From Methanobacteriales archaeon HGW-Methanobacteriales-1 (GTDB lineage Archaea; Methanobacteriota; Methanobacteria; Methanobacteriales; Methanobacteriaceae), in contig PGYO01000003.1 of assembly GCA_002839705.1 (NCBI GenBank), forward strand, positions 62,001-126,000: a stretch of 64,000 nucleotides of DNA, written 5' to 3'. The translations under genes were made by a program, and so were the position numbers. The first letter of the stretch is position 1. The number at the start of each line of letters is the position of its first letter. Below the pieces are notes generated by a model. The model saw only the letters and a program-made list of their open reading frames with translations, did no database searches and was not told where the DNA came from. Shown piece by piece: positions 51,704 to 63,086 of the stretch.

Positions 51704-52426
51704 ATGAGGATTAAGGAACTATTTTTAGATGCCAGTAAGTTTGCAGCTTCAGACTGGACAAAATTTATCTTGTTAGGAATAATATTCGTGGATATAGACC
51801 TATTAGATCAAACTACAGAAATGTTAATACCAGATTCCTTGAATTACATACTTGTAGTTGCATTTTTTATTTTAGTTTTCATAGAAGCCGGCTATTTATT
51901 CAGAATAATAGAATCCTCTGTAGATGGATCAGATAAATTACCCCCATTTAGTAATCTGCTACAATTATTTGCACACGGGCTCAAAGATTCTTTAGTAGTT
52001 GGCACATATATGCTCATTCCTGCATTGCTATTTGTCATTTCCGCGGGCTTAACATTGATCTCTTTGGAGAAGGATATTTCTGTAAAATTTCCACTGGAAG
52101 TCCTTTTACTTTCCTTAGTAATTGGAATCATATTTTTTATAATTTTACAAGCAGCAATACTGAATATGGCCCATAATAAAGGTAAATTAAAATCAGCATT
52201 TGATTATAAAGGCCTATTTAGAAAAATAAAGAATGTTGGACTGAAGAAATTTTTAGTAGTGTGTTTTTTAACCGCTCTTATATTCGTGATATTAAAACCA
52301 TTTATTGTGGATGAAATAAGAGGATATATGGACCCCGTGGGTAGTACCGTACTAGAAATGATAATCGCACCGTATTTAGCTATTTTGACTAGTCGCTTTT
52401 TAGGTACTATGGACCGTTATAATTAA
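51704..52426 (+). CDS. DUF4013-like membrane protein
   Basis: 240-residue integral membrane protein with about five or six hydrophobic segments (for example FILLGIIFVDIDLL, ILVVAFFILVFIEAGYLF, LVVGTYMLIPALLFVISAG, LLLSLVIGIIFFIILQAAI, FLVVCFLTALIFVIL). The pattern of AGYLFRIIESSVDGSDKLPPF after the second helix is typical of DUF4013 proteins, many of which occur in Methanobacteriales. The function is unknown. Single gene. Confidence 0.75.
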   Translation: MRIKELFLDASKFAASDWTKFILLGIIFVDIDLLDQTTEMLIPDSLNYILVVAFFILVFIEAGYLFRIIESSVDGSDKLPPFSNLLQLFAHGLKDSLVVGTYMLIPALLFVISAGLTLISLEKDISVKFPLEVLLLSLVIGIIFFIILQAAILNMAHNKGKLKSAFDYKGLFRKIKNVGLKKFLVVCFLTALIFVILKPFIVDEIRGYMDPVGSTVLEMIIAPYLAILTSRFLGTMDRYN

Positions 52427-52557
52427 AAATGAATTATTAATGTAAGTATTCTAGCTTGTAATAACAAATAATTTCTGCTTAAATATCAAATTAAAATTTT
52501 AAAATAAAATGGAATACATATTAATTTTAATTAAAATATTAATTCCAAAATGAAATA

Positions 52558-53787
52558 TTAATTTCGTCTAAAAATAAGCTCACAAGCTTTAATTAGTTCA
52601 TCGTCTTGATTTTCAGCGGCTTGTTTAATATTAGAAACTACATCAAAGAAAATTTTATCAACCACTGATTTTGTAAGATTTTCAACCACTTTTTCTTTGC
52701 CGTTGAGATCTCCTAACATATTAATGGCCTTTTGAGTTTCATTTATTCTAATTAACTCCATTTCACGACGTATTTGTGAAATCAGTGGCTCCACTCCAAT
52801 GTGTTTAAGAGATTTTTCTAGAAGGATTAATTCTCCCTGAACAATTTTCTCAGCCTCTTTAGCCTCTTCTTCTCGCATCTTACGGTTTTCATCAGCAATT
52901 CCACGTAAATTATCTATATTAAATACTTTAACCCCTAATTCCACCACCCTGTCTTCGATATCACGAGGATTAGCAATATCAACCATGACTAAAGATTCTC
53001 TTCGCTCTGGAGGTACGGCATCCTTCACTTTTTCGTAAGTTAAAATAGGATGAGGGGCACCAGTAGCACTTATAATAACATCTGCATCAGCCATAGATTC
53101 CATTAAACGGTCAAAATGAATGGCATATCCACCCAATTCTTTGGCCAGTTCAACTGCCCGATCATGAGTCCTGTTAGCAACCACAATGGCTTTCAAATGT
53201 TTCTCAACCAGTGCCTTGGCCACCAAAGTTCCCATCTTTCCAGCACCAACCACCAGAACTTTTTTACATTTAAGATCACCATGAACTGCTTCTGCCAATT
53301 CAACTGCCGCTGAGCCAATGGAAACACATCCTCGATTGATTTGAGTTTTTTTCCGCACAGCCTGACCCACATGAATGGCCTTAGTAAAAATAGTATTTAA
53401 AATTAAACCCGAAGTATCTTCTTTTATCCCTCTTCTTTTAGCATCCCGTATTTGGCCTAAAATTTGATCTTCACCTATAATCATTGATTCTAAGCCAGAA
53501 GATAGTCTTAAAAGATGTTCCATAGCATTTTGATCTTTTTCAATTACCAAACCATCTTTAATAAAAGATCCAGATTTTAAATCATCCTCCAGACTACAAG
53601 AATTAGAATCATTGTCAAAAGAACTGACAATATAATACTCTGCACGATTACAGGTTTTTATTGAAATAAACTCTTTAACGGAATAGTTTGACTTTAAATA
53701 ATAGAATAAATCATCAAGAGAAGATATGGAGTTTTCCATAGTCTGGATATCTGCTGTTTTATGGTCAACCCGGATATTTAAAATCAA
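52558..53787 (-). CDS. hemA: Glutamyl-tRNA reductase
   Basis: 409-residue enzyme that reduces glutamyl-tRNA to glutamate semialdehyde with NADPH, the first step of tetrapyrrole synthesis by the C5 route. Catalytic Cys in [11 protein letters not shown] (about residue 47), NADPH motif [15 protein letters not shown] (about 178-192), and the long helical dimerisation domain at the C-terminus are present. Its start overlaps the sirC stop by 4 bp (ATGA), so the two are coupled. It feeds siroheme, cobamide and coenzyme F430. Confidence 0.97.
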   Translation of the reverse strand: MILNIRVDHKTADIQTMENSISSLDDLFYYLKSNYSVKEFISIKTCNRAEYYIVSSFDNDSNSCSLEDDLKSGSFIKDGLVIEKDQNAMEHLLRLSSGLESMIIGEDQILGQIRDAKRRGIKEDTSGLILNTIFTKAIHVGQAVRKKTQINRGCVSIGSAAVELAEAVHGDLKCKKVLVVGAGKMGTLVAKALVEKHLKAIVVANRTHDRAVELAKELGGYAIHFDRLMESMADADVIISATGAPHPILTYEKVKDAVPPERRESLVMVDIANPRDIEDRVVELGVKVFNIDNLRGIADENRKMREEEAKEAEKIVQGELILLEKSLKHIGVEPLISQIRREMELIRINETQKAINMLGDLNGKEKVVENLTKSVVDKIFFDVVSNIKQAAENQDDELIKACELIFRRN

Positions 53788-54533
53788 AAAGAATCCTCCC
53801 CAATATTTTTAGAGTTCTGATTCATAGACCCCTTGTTATTAGAGTTCTGACTCTTATAAAATTCATCTTGGCTCTCAGAAATATGGTTAGATTTATTTAT
53901 TTTTAAATCAGAATCGTTAAGTTTTTTTATAAAAGAATTGACCAGACCCCTGGCCTTTTCCAAATTATTTTCTTGTAGGCATTTATTGATTTCAGAGTCA
54001 TTGGAGATTTGATAAAGGTAATCTCGCCTTAACTTCTGATTAGCAATACATTCTTTTAATTTGGTTCTGGAATAATCTTGTAATTCAATTTTTAATATAT
54101 CTTCCGTAGTTATGATGGATTGTATCTTCTTTCTAAGCATACGGGCCATTAAAGGACTTTTTCCACCAGTAAAGATAGATATTTGGGCATCAGCTATAGA
54201 AAATGTGGTGGGAACAATGACATTGCCTTCTAAAGGAGCGTCTGCACGATTTAAGAGCTTTTCTCCTGCAAGATTTGCAACTTTATTATTCATTTCACCA
54301 TCACCACTGGCCAGAACAACCAGATCGGCCCATTCAACCAGAATTTCTATCTCATTAATGGGTTTGGCTATTGCACCCAGTTTTTGAAGATTATCTGAAA
54401 TTTTTCCCCCAGTAACAATTACTTCAGCACCTGCTTGAATAAAACGGGACGCCCTTCTCTCCCCAACTTCCCCAGCACCCAATACTAGAACATTCATTTT
54501 GTCAGTTTTAAGAAAAAGGGGAGTCCACATCAT
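53784..54533 (-). CDS. sirC: Precorrin-2 dehydrogenase / sirohydrochlorin ferrochelatase-like (SirC/Met8)
   Basis: Makes sirohydrochlorin from precorrin-2 with NAD, the branch point to siroheme, cobamides and F430. N-terminal [27 protein letters not shown] (cited in part), with the Rossmann [10 protein letters not shown], and [18 protein letters not shown] are family hallmarks. The start is ATG 54533 (or 54530), with GGAGAT seven bases upstream; the ATG at 54545 is part of that site. The last 45 residues are an unusual Ser/Asn-rich tail containing a repeated TTAGAGTTCTGA(T/C)TC DNA motif. Confidence 0.9.
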   Translation of the reverse strand: MMWTPLFLKTDKMNVLVLGAGEVGERRASRFIQAGAEVIVTGGKISDNLQKLGAIAKPINEIEILVEWADLVVLASGDGEMNNKVANLAGEKLLNRADAPLEGNVIVPTTFSIADAQISIFTGGKSPLMARMLRKKIQSIITTEDILKIELQDYSRTKLKECIANQKLRRDYLYQISNDSEINKCLQENNLEKARGLVNSFIKKLNDSDLKINKSNHISESQDEFYKSQNSNNKGSMNQNSKNIGEDSF

Positions 54534-54687
54534 AAATATCTCCATTATTAAAATATTTATTGAAAATTCATCTTATTATGCTTAAATATGCAACTATAGT
54601 TACCTTTGAATAAGCATTAATTATTCATTTGGTAAATATAAATCGAAAATAGCAGCATTGAATTTTAGTTATTATTTTATTATTTAT

Positions 54688-55158
54688 TCACTTATCTTTC
54701 ATTCTAAGAACTTTCATAGCAGTCCTAATATCATTGCCACATTCTTTAAGCACTCTCAATGCTTCTTCCTCAGAAACATTAAATGTGTCTGCCAATGCTT
54801 TTACACCGTCTTCATCTAGAAAATCTGATTTTCCAACTAGTTCTTCAGAAAGTTGCTTTTTAAGTTCTAGGAACTCCTCAGTACTCATGTCCATACGCCT
54901 CATGACCATGTCCCTTAAAGGACAGGGCTTAGATGGCTTACAACACCATACAAGTGAGCCAAAACAGGTCCCTTCACCTTCCCCTAGCCTTGTTTTCTTT
55001 CCGAATTCTTCTTTAATCCTTATATAATCTTGAGGTGTTATACCCGCGTCTTCCAGGGCATATAAAATGGGACACGGTTTCACTGGAGGGCAGCAAAAAC
55101 TTAGTGCCCTTTTGTCACCGCCTCTACAAACGTGTGATGGTGCATCATCCCATACCAT
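54688..55158 (-). CDS. Methanogenesis marker protein 9
   Basis: About 156 residues with the conserved Cys blocks of methanogenesis marker 9: [24 protein letters not shown] near the start (cited in part) and [19 protein letters not shown] in the middle, then a UBA-like C-terminal helical segment ([21 protein letters not shown]). The eight Cys suggest a metal or Fe-S site. It is found in MCR-containing archaea and probably aids MCR or cofactor maturation. Start ATG 55158 has GGAGG upstream; TTG 55173 would lie before that site. Confidence 0.88.
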   Translation of the reverse strand: MVWDDAPSHVCRGGDKRALSFCCPPVKPCPILYALEDAGITPQDYIRIKEEFGKKTRLGEGEGTCFGSLVWCCKPSKPCPLRDMVMRRMDMSTEEFLELKKQLSEELVGKSDFLDEDGVKALADTFNVSEEEALRVLKECGNDIRTAMKVLRMKDK

Positions 55159-55436
55159 ATTAATATCCTCCAAATTTTTAATAACTATTTTTAACTTATT
55201 CTGTTAAAATAGTTGTAAGCTCATTAATTCTATTTAAAATTCAGTTATTATAATAAACGTGAATTTAATTTACAAAATTTAATTAATTTATATTATTAAA
55301 TAATTTATAAGTTTAGTAATTTACTATTAGCTATCCAAAAATTTATTAAAATAATAAAAAAAGTGATAATCCCAATAATTGTTTTAATATTATTTTAAAT
55401 ATTGTTCAAAATAATTAAAAGAATAATCCTAATGAA

Positions 55437-57032
55437 TTATTCATCAGTAAGCATACTCTGTTTTTCATGAGGTGTTAACTCTTCAACAATATCTTTAGGA
55501 TTACCAATCTGTAGTATTTTTCCACCTCGCATCAAAGCGGCCCTATCACAAACATCTAAAACAAATTCCATATCATGGGAAATAATTAAAAATGTTTGAT
55601 TAAGCTCTTCACGGGCCTTAATAATAGAATCTGTAACCTGAACACGAGTAATAGGGTCCATAGTGCCGGTTGGTTCATCCAAAATAACAATATTAGGTTC
55701 TTTAATTAAAACCTGGGCCAGAGCAACTCTGTGCCTCTCTCCACCACTTAATTCATCTGGATTTTTGTTTAAAATAGTCATTGCATAATTTTCATCGAAT
55801 CCCACTGCTTTCAGCACATAGGCAGCTTTCATTTTCGCGAACTCAGCAGGTAATTCTAAACTAATTGCTTCGGTAAGATTTCCTAAGATATTTCTGTGAG
55901 GATAAAGACTGTATTCTTGATGAAGGATTCCTAAATAAGGCATAACCCTGCCTCTACCCAATGGGCCTTTTTGAGTCATATCAATCCAATTTTCACCAAG
56001 TTTAACAGATATTTCTCCACTGCTGGGCTCGGTTAATCCAAAAAGAATCCGGGATAATGTGGTTTTTCCAGCCCCACTAAGACCCACTACACCAAATATC
56101 TCCCCTTGATCAACCTCGAGATCAATACCATCCACTGCTTTTACTACTCCCCTTTCAATGGAATAATAGTGTTTTTTGACTTGTTTCATCTCAATTATAG
56201 GTCCACCTACTTCAAATTCCTCTGCTTTCTCAGGAAGGGGAACTTGGGCCATGAATTTAGCCACTACATCATCAGGAGCACCTTCTTCAATAATTTCACC
56301 TTTTTCAAGCCAAATTACATGATTAGAAAGTTTTTTCATTACTTCTGGCCAATGCGAAGTGATAACCATAGTAATTCCCTTATCTTTTACTCCATCTACT
56401 AGAGCTTCGTGTAGTAATTCTGCAGTTTTAGGATCCAATGTTCCAGTAGGTTCATCCGCCAAAAATAACATAGGTCTTTTGGCCATTTGTCTTGCAAGAA
56501 CTACTCTTTGTTTTTCCCCCCCACTCAAATCACGAGCAATATGAGTGATTCGATGAGTCATCTGAGTCATTTCCAATAGTTCTAAGGCAAAATAAGTATT
56601 TTCTTCATCTTCTCCACCAACTATGGACTTCAATACATTATCAATAACGGTATCATCTTCATAAAGTGCAAAAGTCCTCTGGAGCATTATAGATATTCGC
56701 CTTTTGATTGCTGCAAAGAATTTTCTATCGCAGTTCCAAAAATCAACACTTTCTACATGTAGCTTGCCGCCACATTCACAATCCTTTTCATCAAATGAAG
56801 GAGGTTCCACCCTCAAGCAATCAGGACAAATAGCAACATTATAAATAATTTTTCCTTTATCAGGTTTGTAATCCTTCATTCCTCTGAGCATATTAATGAG
56901 TACTGATTTTCCTGAGCCACTTCTACCTAAAATACCCAAGACACTGCCCTCATTTATGGTCATGTTTAAGTTTTTTAAAACATCGACGTCATTGAACGTT
57001 TTTGTAACGTTTTCTAGCACTATAAAAGACAT
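55437..57032 (-). CDS. atwA: MCR activation component A2 (ABC-type ATPase)
   Basis: 531 residues with two ABC ATPase domains, the ATP carrier A2 that helps reduce nickel in MCR to Ni(I). Domain 1: [27 protein letters not shown]. An inserted Cys pair (CPDCL, later CECGG, about residues 70-90) resembles the zinc-binding insert of this family. Domain 2: [26 protein letters not shown]. It has no membrane domain. The marker 9 gene lies downstream at a distance of about 280 bp on the same strand. Confidence 0.95.
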   Translation of the reverse strand: MSFIVLENVTKTFNDVDVLKNLNMTINEGSVLGILGRSGSGKSVLINMLRGMKDYKPDKGKIIYNVAICPDCLRVEPPSFDEKDCECGGKLHVESVDFWNCDRKFFAAIKRRISIMLQRTFALYEDDTVIDNVLKSIVGGEDEENTYFALELLEMTQMTHRITHIARDLSGGEKQRVVLARQMAKRPMLFLADEPTGTLDPKTAELLHEALVDGVKDKGITMVITSHWPEVMKKLSNHVIWLEKGEIIEEGAPDDVVAKFMAQVPLPEKAEEFEVGGPIIEMKQVKKHYYSIERGVVKAVDGIDLEVDQGEIFGVVGLSGAGKTTLSRILFGLTEPSSGEISVKLGENWIDMTQKGPLGRGRVMPYLGILHQEYSLYPHRNILGNLTEAISLELPAEFAKMKAAYVLKAVGFDENYAMTILNKNPDELSGGERHRVALAQVLIKEPNIVILDEPTGTMDPITRVQVTDSIIKAREELNQTFLIISHDMEFVLDVCDRAALMRGGKILQIGNPKDIVEELTPHEKQSMLTDE

Positions 57033-57309
57033 ACTACCACCTTTTTCAATGAATAGTAATAGATAATAGATTGATATCCTATTCTATTTCGTTATTTCCA
57101 AATAAATTTAATATTAATTTTTTATATCATATTTAATTTAGTCAATCTATTTAAATAAACTTTTTAAATTTTATGGTAAAGTGTAAATGTTTATTTTAAT
57201 TAAATATTTTAAATTTGTAAATATATAGATTCATAATTGGATGAATCAAGAATTTGTGAAAAGTTAGTCATAGTTTATTAAATTAGAATGGTATCAAATT
57301 CAAAAATTT

Positions 57310-58038
57310 TTAAATTTTGGATAAATCAAAATTAATTCGCCCACCCATAGCTGCTCGGGCAATAGATATGCCATTGGCCCCAGCAGATAACATTTTTTTG
57401 GCTGAATCAATATCTACAATAGAGTTATTGCCTATCAAAAAGGTTTCAATATTTTGACTTATTTCCTGAATAATATCCCAATCAGCATAGTTAAATCCGG
57501 GCTTCATGGCATCAATATGGATAAAATCACATCCGGCCGATTCGACAGCCTTAGCTATTGCTAAATTATCTAAATTCGTAACATTAGCTCTGAATTTAAG
57601 CGAAACCTTTGTTGAAGACTTTTTTACTACTTCTGCAGAAAATTCTTCTAAAATTTCCAAATCTTGCAGCATGGCCTGACCACATCCTATTTCTGTAATT
57701 TCACTTTGACGACAATGAGCATTTATTTCAACCACATCAACTTCTTTAATTCTTGAAATCTCAATAATCGGATCTGGAGTAGTAGAACGCAAGTTTACAG
57801 AAACTAATCCATTCCAATTTTCTTTAATCTCCTTGGCCTGATTATAAACTACATCAAAATAATCTTCTTCCTTTATTGAAAATTCGGGCCTTCCTCTTTG
57901 AAGAATTTTTTCACCAGCATTAATCGTATCCGGATCAATATTGTATCCACCGAGAGTAACCATGTCAAAACCAAAAGGAATTAATTTAAGGCAGAATTTT
58001 GCATCAGTTATTCCTGCCATGGGCGCCAAAACTTTAAT
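57310..58038 (-). CDS. tRNA-dihydrouridine-synthase-like flavin barrel (MJ0144-like)
   Basis: About 242 residues of a TIM barrel related to Dus/dihydroorotate dehydrogenases: KVLAPMAGITDAKF at the start, VVEINAHCRQSEITEIGCGQAML (cited in part), VSLKFRANV, DFIHIDAMKPG and ISIARAAMGGR. FMN binding is likely. Short for a Dus protein (no C-terminal helical tRNA domain), so a role in tRNA is doubtful. The frame has TTG 58029 as its only usual start, but homologs begin one to four residues earlier; ATT 58038, preceded by AAGGA, is the better placed start. Confidence 0.75.
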   Translation of the reverse strand: MKVLAPMAGITDAKFCLKLIPFGFDMVTLGGYNIDPDTINAGEKILQRGRPEFSIKEEDYFDVVYNQAKEIKENWNGLVSVNLRSTTPDPIIEISRIKEVDVVEINAHCRQSEITEIGCGQAMLQDLEILEEFSAEVVKKSSTKVSLKFRANVTNLDNLAIAKAVESAGCDFIHIDAMKPGFNYADWDIIQEISQNIETFLIGNNSIVDIDSAKKMLSAGANGISIARAAMGGRINFDLSKI

Positions 58039-58273
58039 ATAATCAATCCTTTGCAGTTAATATTACCTTTAATAACCATTGAATAATAAATTAACGGCCA
58101 TTAGATTTTAGTTAATTAAAATAACATTTAATTCAGTTTATTAGTTCTTTCATTAATTCTATCGACAGGGTATTAAATCATGTAGTTCTTAGAAGTACTG
58201 AATAATTAATTATAAAAAAATTTAGTTTTAAGTAATGAATTAATGAAAATTAGGTTATCATAAATAATATTTA

Positions 58274-59026
58274 TTACTCATTCATTACATGAACCAAATC
58301 TGTAAAGCCACTGCGAATCTCTTCTAAAGCTAAATCCGCCAAATTAGCTGCTTTTTCAGCAGTAGGAGCTTTTCCAACACCTGCTTTTAGGGCAACATTT
58401 ATTTCATCTTCGATTTCTTTAATTATGGTCAGTAGTCCTTCTGGTTCCAGTCCATTACAAGGTGACATGAAGTTGTCTCCACCAATGAAGAAGAGAAGTG
58501 ATCCTTTTTCAATTAATTTCTTCATTAAAAAGTGTTGAACTCGATTAACGATGAATGAAGTATCATAAGCCGGAATAATATCTGTTAAAGAATCTGTGAT
58601 TCCATTAATATCTATGTGAGCTATTTGAACAAAGCTGTCTTCTTTATTAACCAGGCCATCAATAGCCAGAATTTCTTTTCGCTCTTCAGATTGAGCCCCA
58701 CCATAATTTTGAAGAGCTTGCGTTGCATTTCTCTGAGCATCATACGGAGTTTCTGCAGCACCAACACCCATACTAATAGTTACGGGATATCTGTTACCAA
58801 TAGATTTTTGTATACGCAGATGATCCTCCACATCAACATTGTTAGTTATGGCCAACATGTTGTCAAAGCGGGTGAAAAAAACCAGCCCTTGCTTAGCAGC
58901 AAACTGTCTTTGCAAATCAGCATATAGTTCTGATTGTAAAATCTGAAGATCTGCCTCGGCTCTAGGAGCTGGAGTAACTGTCCAAGGGCCGTAGTTGTCA
59001 ATTTGAATTAGAGTCATTTGTATCAT
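58274..59026 (-). CDS. arfA: GTP cyclohydrolase III (archaeal, ArfA/MJ0145-like)
   Basis: 250-residue enzyme opening GTP to FAPy, the first archaeal step to riboflavin and F420 deazaflavin. [21 protein letters not shown] at the start, [32 protein letters not shown] (each resembling GGDEF/cyclase folds) and [11 protein letters not shown] are family hallmarks. Its start ATG overlaps the cofD stop by 4 bp (ATGA), linking it to F420 synthesis. ATG 59017 is an alternative. Confidence 0.96.
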   Translation of the reverse strand: MIQMTLIQIDNYGPWTVTPAPRAEADLQILQSELYADLQRQFAAKQGLVFFTRFDNMLAITNNVDVEDHLRIQKSIGNRYPVTISMGVGAAETPYDAQRNATQALQNYGGAQSEERKEILAIDGLVNKEDSFVQIAHIDINGITDSLTDIIPAYDTSFIVNRVQHFLMKKLIEKGSLLFFIGGDNFMSPCNGLEPEGLLTIIKEIEDEINVALKAGVGKAPTAEKAANLADLALEEIRSGFTDLVHVMNE

Positions 59027-59928
59027 AATAGTCCACTCAGTATTGTTCTGGCTAACATAACTTTATCCCCAATGTTTCTCATCTTGGTGTTTGTTATTGT
59101 GACCTCTTTTATTAGTTTTTCTATTTCTTTCTCTAAAAGTGTATCCTCATGGTCAATAACAAACTTATCTAAAAAATCTGCATAAATGGAACAAACACCT
59201 ACTGATGAGACAGGTAGGTTCGCTGCTTCCATGAATTTAGCTGCTGGGCCACTAACTGGCAAATTACCAATTATGGGCGAAATTCCCACAACATAAGCTT
59301 TTTTCAGTGCTTTTTTAACACCATTCATTGATATTATGGGGCCTATAGAAGTAATCGGGTTTGAAGGCCCAATAATCACTATTTCAGATTCTTCAATTGA
59401 TTCTATTACTCCTGGAGCCGGTTCCACATTATTATAAATCACTTCCAAAACATCAGGCTCAGTTTTCTCTTTAATTAAAAACTGATGAAAACTCATTTCG
59501 CCTTGAGAAGTTAGGATTTTAATCTCAGATTGCTCGTCACTCATAGGCCGGATCATTGCTTTGATTTTAAAGGCTTTTCTTTGAATATCAACTGCCTGGG
59601 AGAGAGAATGATTTTTTATAAGCATTGTTTTTTGTATTTTCAAAGCTCGGTCCTGGTCTCCAATTCGTAACAGCTCTGGAGAACCAAATTCATTTAATTT
59701 TTCATTAGTAATGAATGTATCATCTTTCAGCCCATACCAAGTATCGGAGTTTATTAAATCTGCTAGAGTATAAAGAACCGTGTCAATATCAGGAGTTACA
59801 TAAACTCCAGAGAAATAATCATTTTCCGCAGTATTTACTACTACATTAACTAAAGAAGGATCAATAATCTCTTTGATTCCTTGAATTAATTTAGGAGTTC
59901 CTGTGCCACCGGATAATACTGTGATCAT
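59023..59928 (-). CDS. cofD: 2-phospho-L-lactate transferase
   Basis: 301-residue enzyme joining the lactyl-phosphate group to Fo to make F420-0. N-terminal [40 protein letters not shown] (cited in part), [14 protein letters not shown] and [18 protein letters not shown] are family hallmarks. Lies between arfA (4-bp overlap) and cofE (250 bp upstream), forming an F420 gene group. Confidence 0.97.
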   Translation of the reverse strand: MITVLSGGTGTPKLIQGIKEIIDPSLVNVVVNTAENDYFSGVYVTPDIDTVLYTLADLINSDTWYGLKDDTFITNEKLNEFGSPELLRIGDQDRALKIQKTMLIKNHSLSQAVDIQRKAFKIKAMIRPMSDEQSEIKILTSQGEMSFHQFLIKEKTEPDVLEVIYNNVEPAPGVIESIEESEIVIIGPSNPITSIGPIISMNGVKKALKKAYVVGISPIIGNLPVSGPAAKFMEAANLPVSSVGVCSIYADFLDKFVIDHEDTLLEKEIEKLIKEVTITNTKMRNIGDKVMLARTILSGLL

Positions 59929-60175
59929 TTAAATCTCTCTTTTTAAATTATCTTAATATTTTTTCTTATTGAAGAAATTGATTATATTTAGATATTAACT
60001 TAATTCCACTATTCTAATAAAATTTCTAAAATTACAAATTTAAATAAAATCTAAAATTCTTTTCATAGAGCATATTGTAATAGAAATTGAATGCAATATA
60101 AAATTTATTGTTTCTTTTCGTATAATTTCTATATTAATTACTTAGTTTTTATTGAATTTATAAAAAATTAATTTC

Positions 60176-60937
60176 TTAACGAAATGCATCCAAGTTCTTA
60201 GGTCGCATAAGAGATTTGGCTCCACCAATTGTATTTCTAAGATTATTGAAACTATCATATCCTTTTATAATAACAACCGGTATTCCCTCATCTGCTTGAC
60301 CCATTATTAAAGATGCTGAAGCAGCTAATTCATCCGCTACTGCTATTTGAGTAGTTTGCAGTTCCCGACCATACAAATCAATTTCACCCTGGCGGTTCCA
60401 AAGCGAATTTATTCCAGAAACACCTATAGCGACCCCAACCGCGCCTTCTCTAAAAGGCCGGCCCTGAGTATCTGAAATAATAACTGCAATTTCCTTTTGT
60501 GTACTATTCTCAAGTTTATTTCTCAATTGTAGTGCACTTTTATCAGGATTAATAGGCATAGGTGTGGCTTTTCCTTCATCAACATTAGATTCATCAATTC
60601 CAGCATTGGCACAAATAAAACCATGGTTAGTTTCAGATACAATAAAATCAGGGCCTACTCTAATAATTTCATTGGATTCTTGAATTATTGCTTCAACTAA
60701 TTTAGGATCTTTACCTGTTTTTTCAGCCAGTTCAATGGCTTTGGTGCTTGGAATCATGGATGTTAAATCAATGAAATTTCCTTCCGCCTTAGAAATTAAT
60801 GTTTCAGCCACTACCAAAATATCCCCATCATCCAAATTTATTCCCTGCAACTTGGCAGATTTAAGAATTAGCTCTTGCAAATTATCTCCCTCATCAACCA
60901 GAGGAATTTCAGTAAGGCCTATTAATTGGATTTGCAT
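60176..60937 (-). CDS. cofE: Coenzyme F420-0:L-glutamate ligase
   Basis: 253-residue ligase adding glutamates to F420-0 with GTP. Seen: [50 protein letters not shown] and [24 protein letters not shown] (cited in parts), the latter containing conserved metal-binding Asp residues. Length matches the archaeal single-domain form. Confidence 0.97.
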   Translation of the reverse strand: MQIQLIGLTEIPLVDEGDNLQELILKSAKLQGINLDDGDILVVAETLISKAEGNFIDLTSMIPSTKAIELAEKTGKDPKLVEAIIQESNEIIRVGPDFIVSETNHGFICANAGIDESNVDEGKATPMPINPDKSALQLRNKLENSTQKEIAVIISDTQGRPFREGAVGVAIGVSGINSLWNRQGEIDLYGRELQTTQIAVADELAASASLIMGQADEGIPVVIIKGYDSFNNLRNTIGGAKSLMRPKNLDAFR

Positions 60938-60993
60938 TTAAAACACCAGTAAAATTATTCATTGTTAATAAATACTAAATTAGTTTAGAACTA

Positions 60994-61599
60994 TTAGTAA
61001 ATCGAACTTAATTCCCATTTATTCCCTAAAAAGGCCGCTGCAGAAGTTACCGGGTTAGTGAAACCTTCAAATTCACCTTTATTCATAATAAATTCTGCGG
61101 CTTCTTGAGAATTAGATGCTTCGAATTCAATGTTATTTGGTTTAATTTGTTCATAAGTAGATATATAATATGATTTTCCCTCAGGAACCTTCTCCACGAT
61201 CAAATTTTCATGCGTAACAATACCAATGTAAGCTTCACCAGATTTAGTAACTGCTCCAGCGATTCTTGGAGTATTGAAGTCGTCTTTTTCATAGTCCATA
61301 GCCATTAAAGATAATGCAAGGGCATCCCTAATATTCATTCCCACCGAAATTTTATCTGCAATTACATCTGTGTGAGATCCATTAGAAACAACAGCAATGT
61401 CATCAACTATTTTTATGCAGTTATATGCTATGTAAGGATTTACAAAAACATCCTTTTCATGTCCTTCTTTAGGAATGATAGCCACCCTATCTTCAAAGGA
61501 TTTGGCCATTCTATTTGGAAAAGACCTGCTTGAAACTCTATATGCTACATAAGACCCATTATCATTATTTCCTACGGATAAAATTCTACCAAGATACAT
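60994..61599 (-). CDS. purO: IMP cyclohydrolase (archaeal PurO)
   Basis: 201-residue archaeal enzyme closing FAICAR to IMP, the last step of purine synthesis. [52 protein letters not shown] and NTPRIAGAV match the PurO family. It lies upstream of cofE on the same strand with a 56-bp gap. Confidence 0.95.
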   Translation of the reverse strand: MYLGRILSVGNNDNGSYVAYRVSSRSFPNRMAKSFEDRVAIIPKEGHEKDVFVNPYIAYNCIKIVDDIAVVSNGSHTDVIADKISVGMNIRDALALSLMAMDYEKDDFNTPRIAGAVTKSGEAYIGIVTHENLIVEKVPEGKSYYISTYEQIKPNNIEFEASNSQEAAEFIMNKGEFEGFTNPVTSAAAFLGNKWELSSIY

Positions 61600-61738
61600 T
61601 TTTTCACCATATTCCTAATTTATAACATTTGATTCTGAGTAGAAACAAGTAAATTAATTATTTTTTATATTATTTTTAATAAATCCTATTTATAAAATAT
61701 AAAATTATAATAGATTTTTTTGAATTAAATCTCAAAAG

Positions 61739-62134
61739 TTATATGCTACTCGGAGATTTTACTGCTTCATCCACAGACATACCCGGAGGAGTAGTAATGA
61801 TAATCATCTTATTTTTAGGCTTTATAATGATCTCCCCCTCATCAATTACACGAGTATGTACTGCAATAGAGCTATCTTTAATTAGATTAGACATATTCAC
61901 CCCATTTACAGTTACTGTTTCTAATCCAGCCACAGGTATAAGATAATAGTCGGAAGGCCCCATACTTTCTGTTTGCTGGGGTTTACCTGATGAAGAAGTA
62001 TCTGCTGCTTGAAAACTGCTAGTAACTATTACAAATATCAATATAGTAAAAAGAATGTCAATGAAAGGCACCATATTGAAGCGAGGATTATTTCCTTTAA
62101 GCTTTTTTCGGTACTTATCAACGTCTATTGCCAT
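61739..62134 (-). CDS. ExbD/TolR-like biopolymer transport protein
   Basis: 131-residue protein with one N-terminal transmembrane helix after a basic stretch (RFNMVPFIDILFTILIFVIVTSSF, about residues 18-41). The membrane Asp in VPFIDI is the proton-carrying residue of ExbD/TolR. The extracytoplasmic domain follows. Partner of the ExbB-like gene upstream. There is no TonB, as expected in an archaeon, so the motor drives an unknown envelope process. Confidence 0.9.
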   Translation of the reverse strand: MAIDVDKYRKKLKGNNPRFNMVPFIDILFTILIFVIVTSSFQAADTSSSGKPQQTESMGPSDYYLIPVAGLETVTVNGVNMSNLIKDSSIAVHTRVIDEGEIIIKPKNKMIIITTPPGMSVDEAVKSPSSI

Positions 62135-62246
62135 TTGAACCCCTTTTAATGATTATAAAATACATTAGTTTTTTGAATATTTAATTAAGTTATTAATTAA
62201 CTTTTATTCATCAAAATTTATTTTTGTAGTTCACTTTTTTATTATA

Positions 62247-63086
62247 CTATTGTTTTAATTTACTTTCCACGATTTCAGCACTAGCATTGCATTTTTCTAA
62301 AATGATATTGTTGATACTTTTCTCCAGCATACTTGGTTTAAAAGCAAGCCATATATTAGATTCAGGTTCATTTATTTCCTTGACATTTACAATACCTTCA
62401 GAATCCCGGAGAGCATCCACTGCACAAGGAATATCAGTATCTACCATTAATCTCACAGTAGCATATCCCCAATTAGTCATTTTCTTTGCCAATTCAATTT
62501 TATCCATCTCTTTTTCAATTAGGCCAGTTATATAAGAATAAAGAGGCAATAATGTTATGGCTACGGCTAAACCAGCAATAGTTGTAATTAATGATATGTA
62601 AATTCCTTCAGCCATGCCTGAAGAGTTTCCACCAATACCCATAGCTTTAAAAGTGTACCATATACCAATTACCGTACCAATAAGGCCTAAAAGAGGAGCA
62701 ATCTCGATCATGGTCCTCAGCATGCTTAAACCCTTAGTCATTACACTCATTTCAACGATGAAAACCCTTTCCATCGCATCTTCAACTTCAGATTTATTTC
62801 TATATCCTATTTTTAGAGCTTCAGAAATTATTCTAGAAACTGGATTTTGATAGTGGCCAATAGATTTTAGAGCTTCCAGTGATCCGCCGCGCTCCATCGC
62901 ATCATTGACCGTGTTAATAATCTGAGGTGTACTTGCTTTAGAAATTTTTCTTAAATAGTGAATCTTTTCAAGAGATGTAATAAGACCATAAATTCCAATT
63001 ATAGCAATAATATAAGTTATTATTCCCCCATTTTTGAACATTTCTAAAATGGTGCCAAAAGTACTGGTAAAGAAGTCGAATATCAT
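62247..63086 (-). CDS. MotA/TolQ/ExbB-like proton channel protein
   Basis: 279 residues. Three membrane helices: about 18-37 (GGIITYIIAIIGIYGLI), 120-145 (LRTMIEIAPLLGLIGTVIGIWYTF, the family signature) and 165-185. A C-terminal extension of about 80 residues (DTDIPCAVDALRDSEGIVNVKEI) with a ferredoxin-like pattern is typical of methanogen members. Forms the stator channel with ExbD; both are on the minus strand with a 112-bp gap. Confidence 0.9.
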   Translation of the reverse strand: MIFDFFTSTFGTILEMFKNGGIITYIIAIIGIYGLITSLEKIHYLRKISKASTPQIINTVNDAMERGGSLEALKSIGHYQNPVSRIISEALKIGYRNKSEVEDAMERVFIVEMSVMTKGLSMLRTMIEIAPLLGLIGTVIGIWYTFKAMGIGGNSSGMAEGIYISLITTIAGLAVAITLLPLYSYITGLIEKEMDKIELAKKMTNWGYATVRLMVDTDIPCAVDALRDSEGIVNVKEINEPESNIWLAFKPSMLEKSINNIILEKCNASAEIVESKLKQ

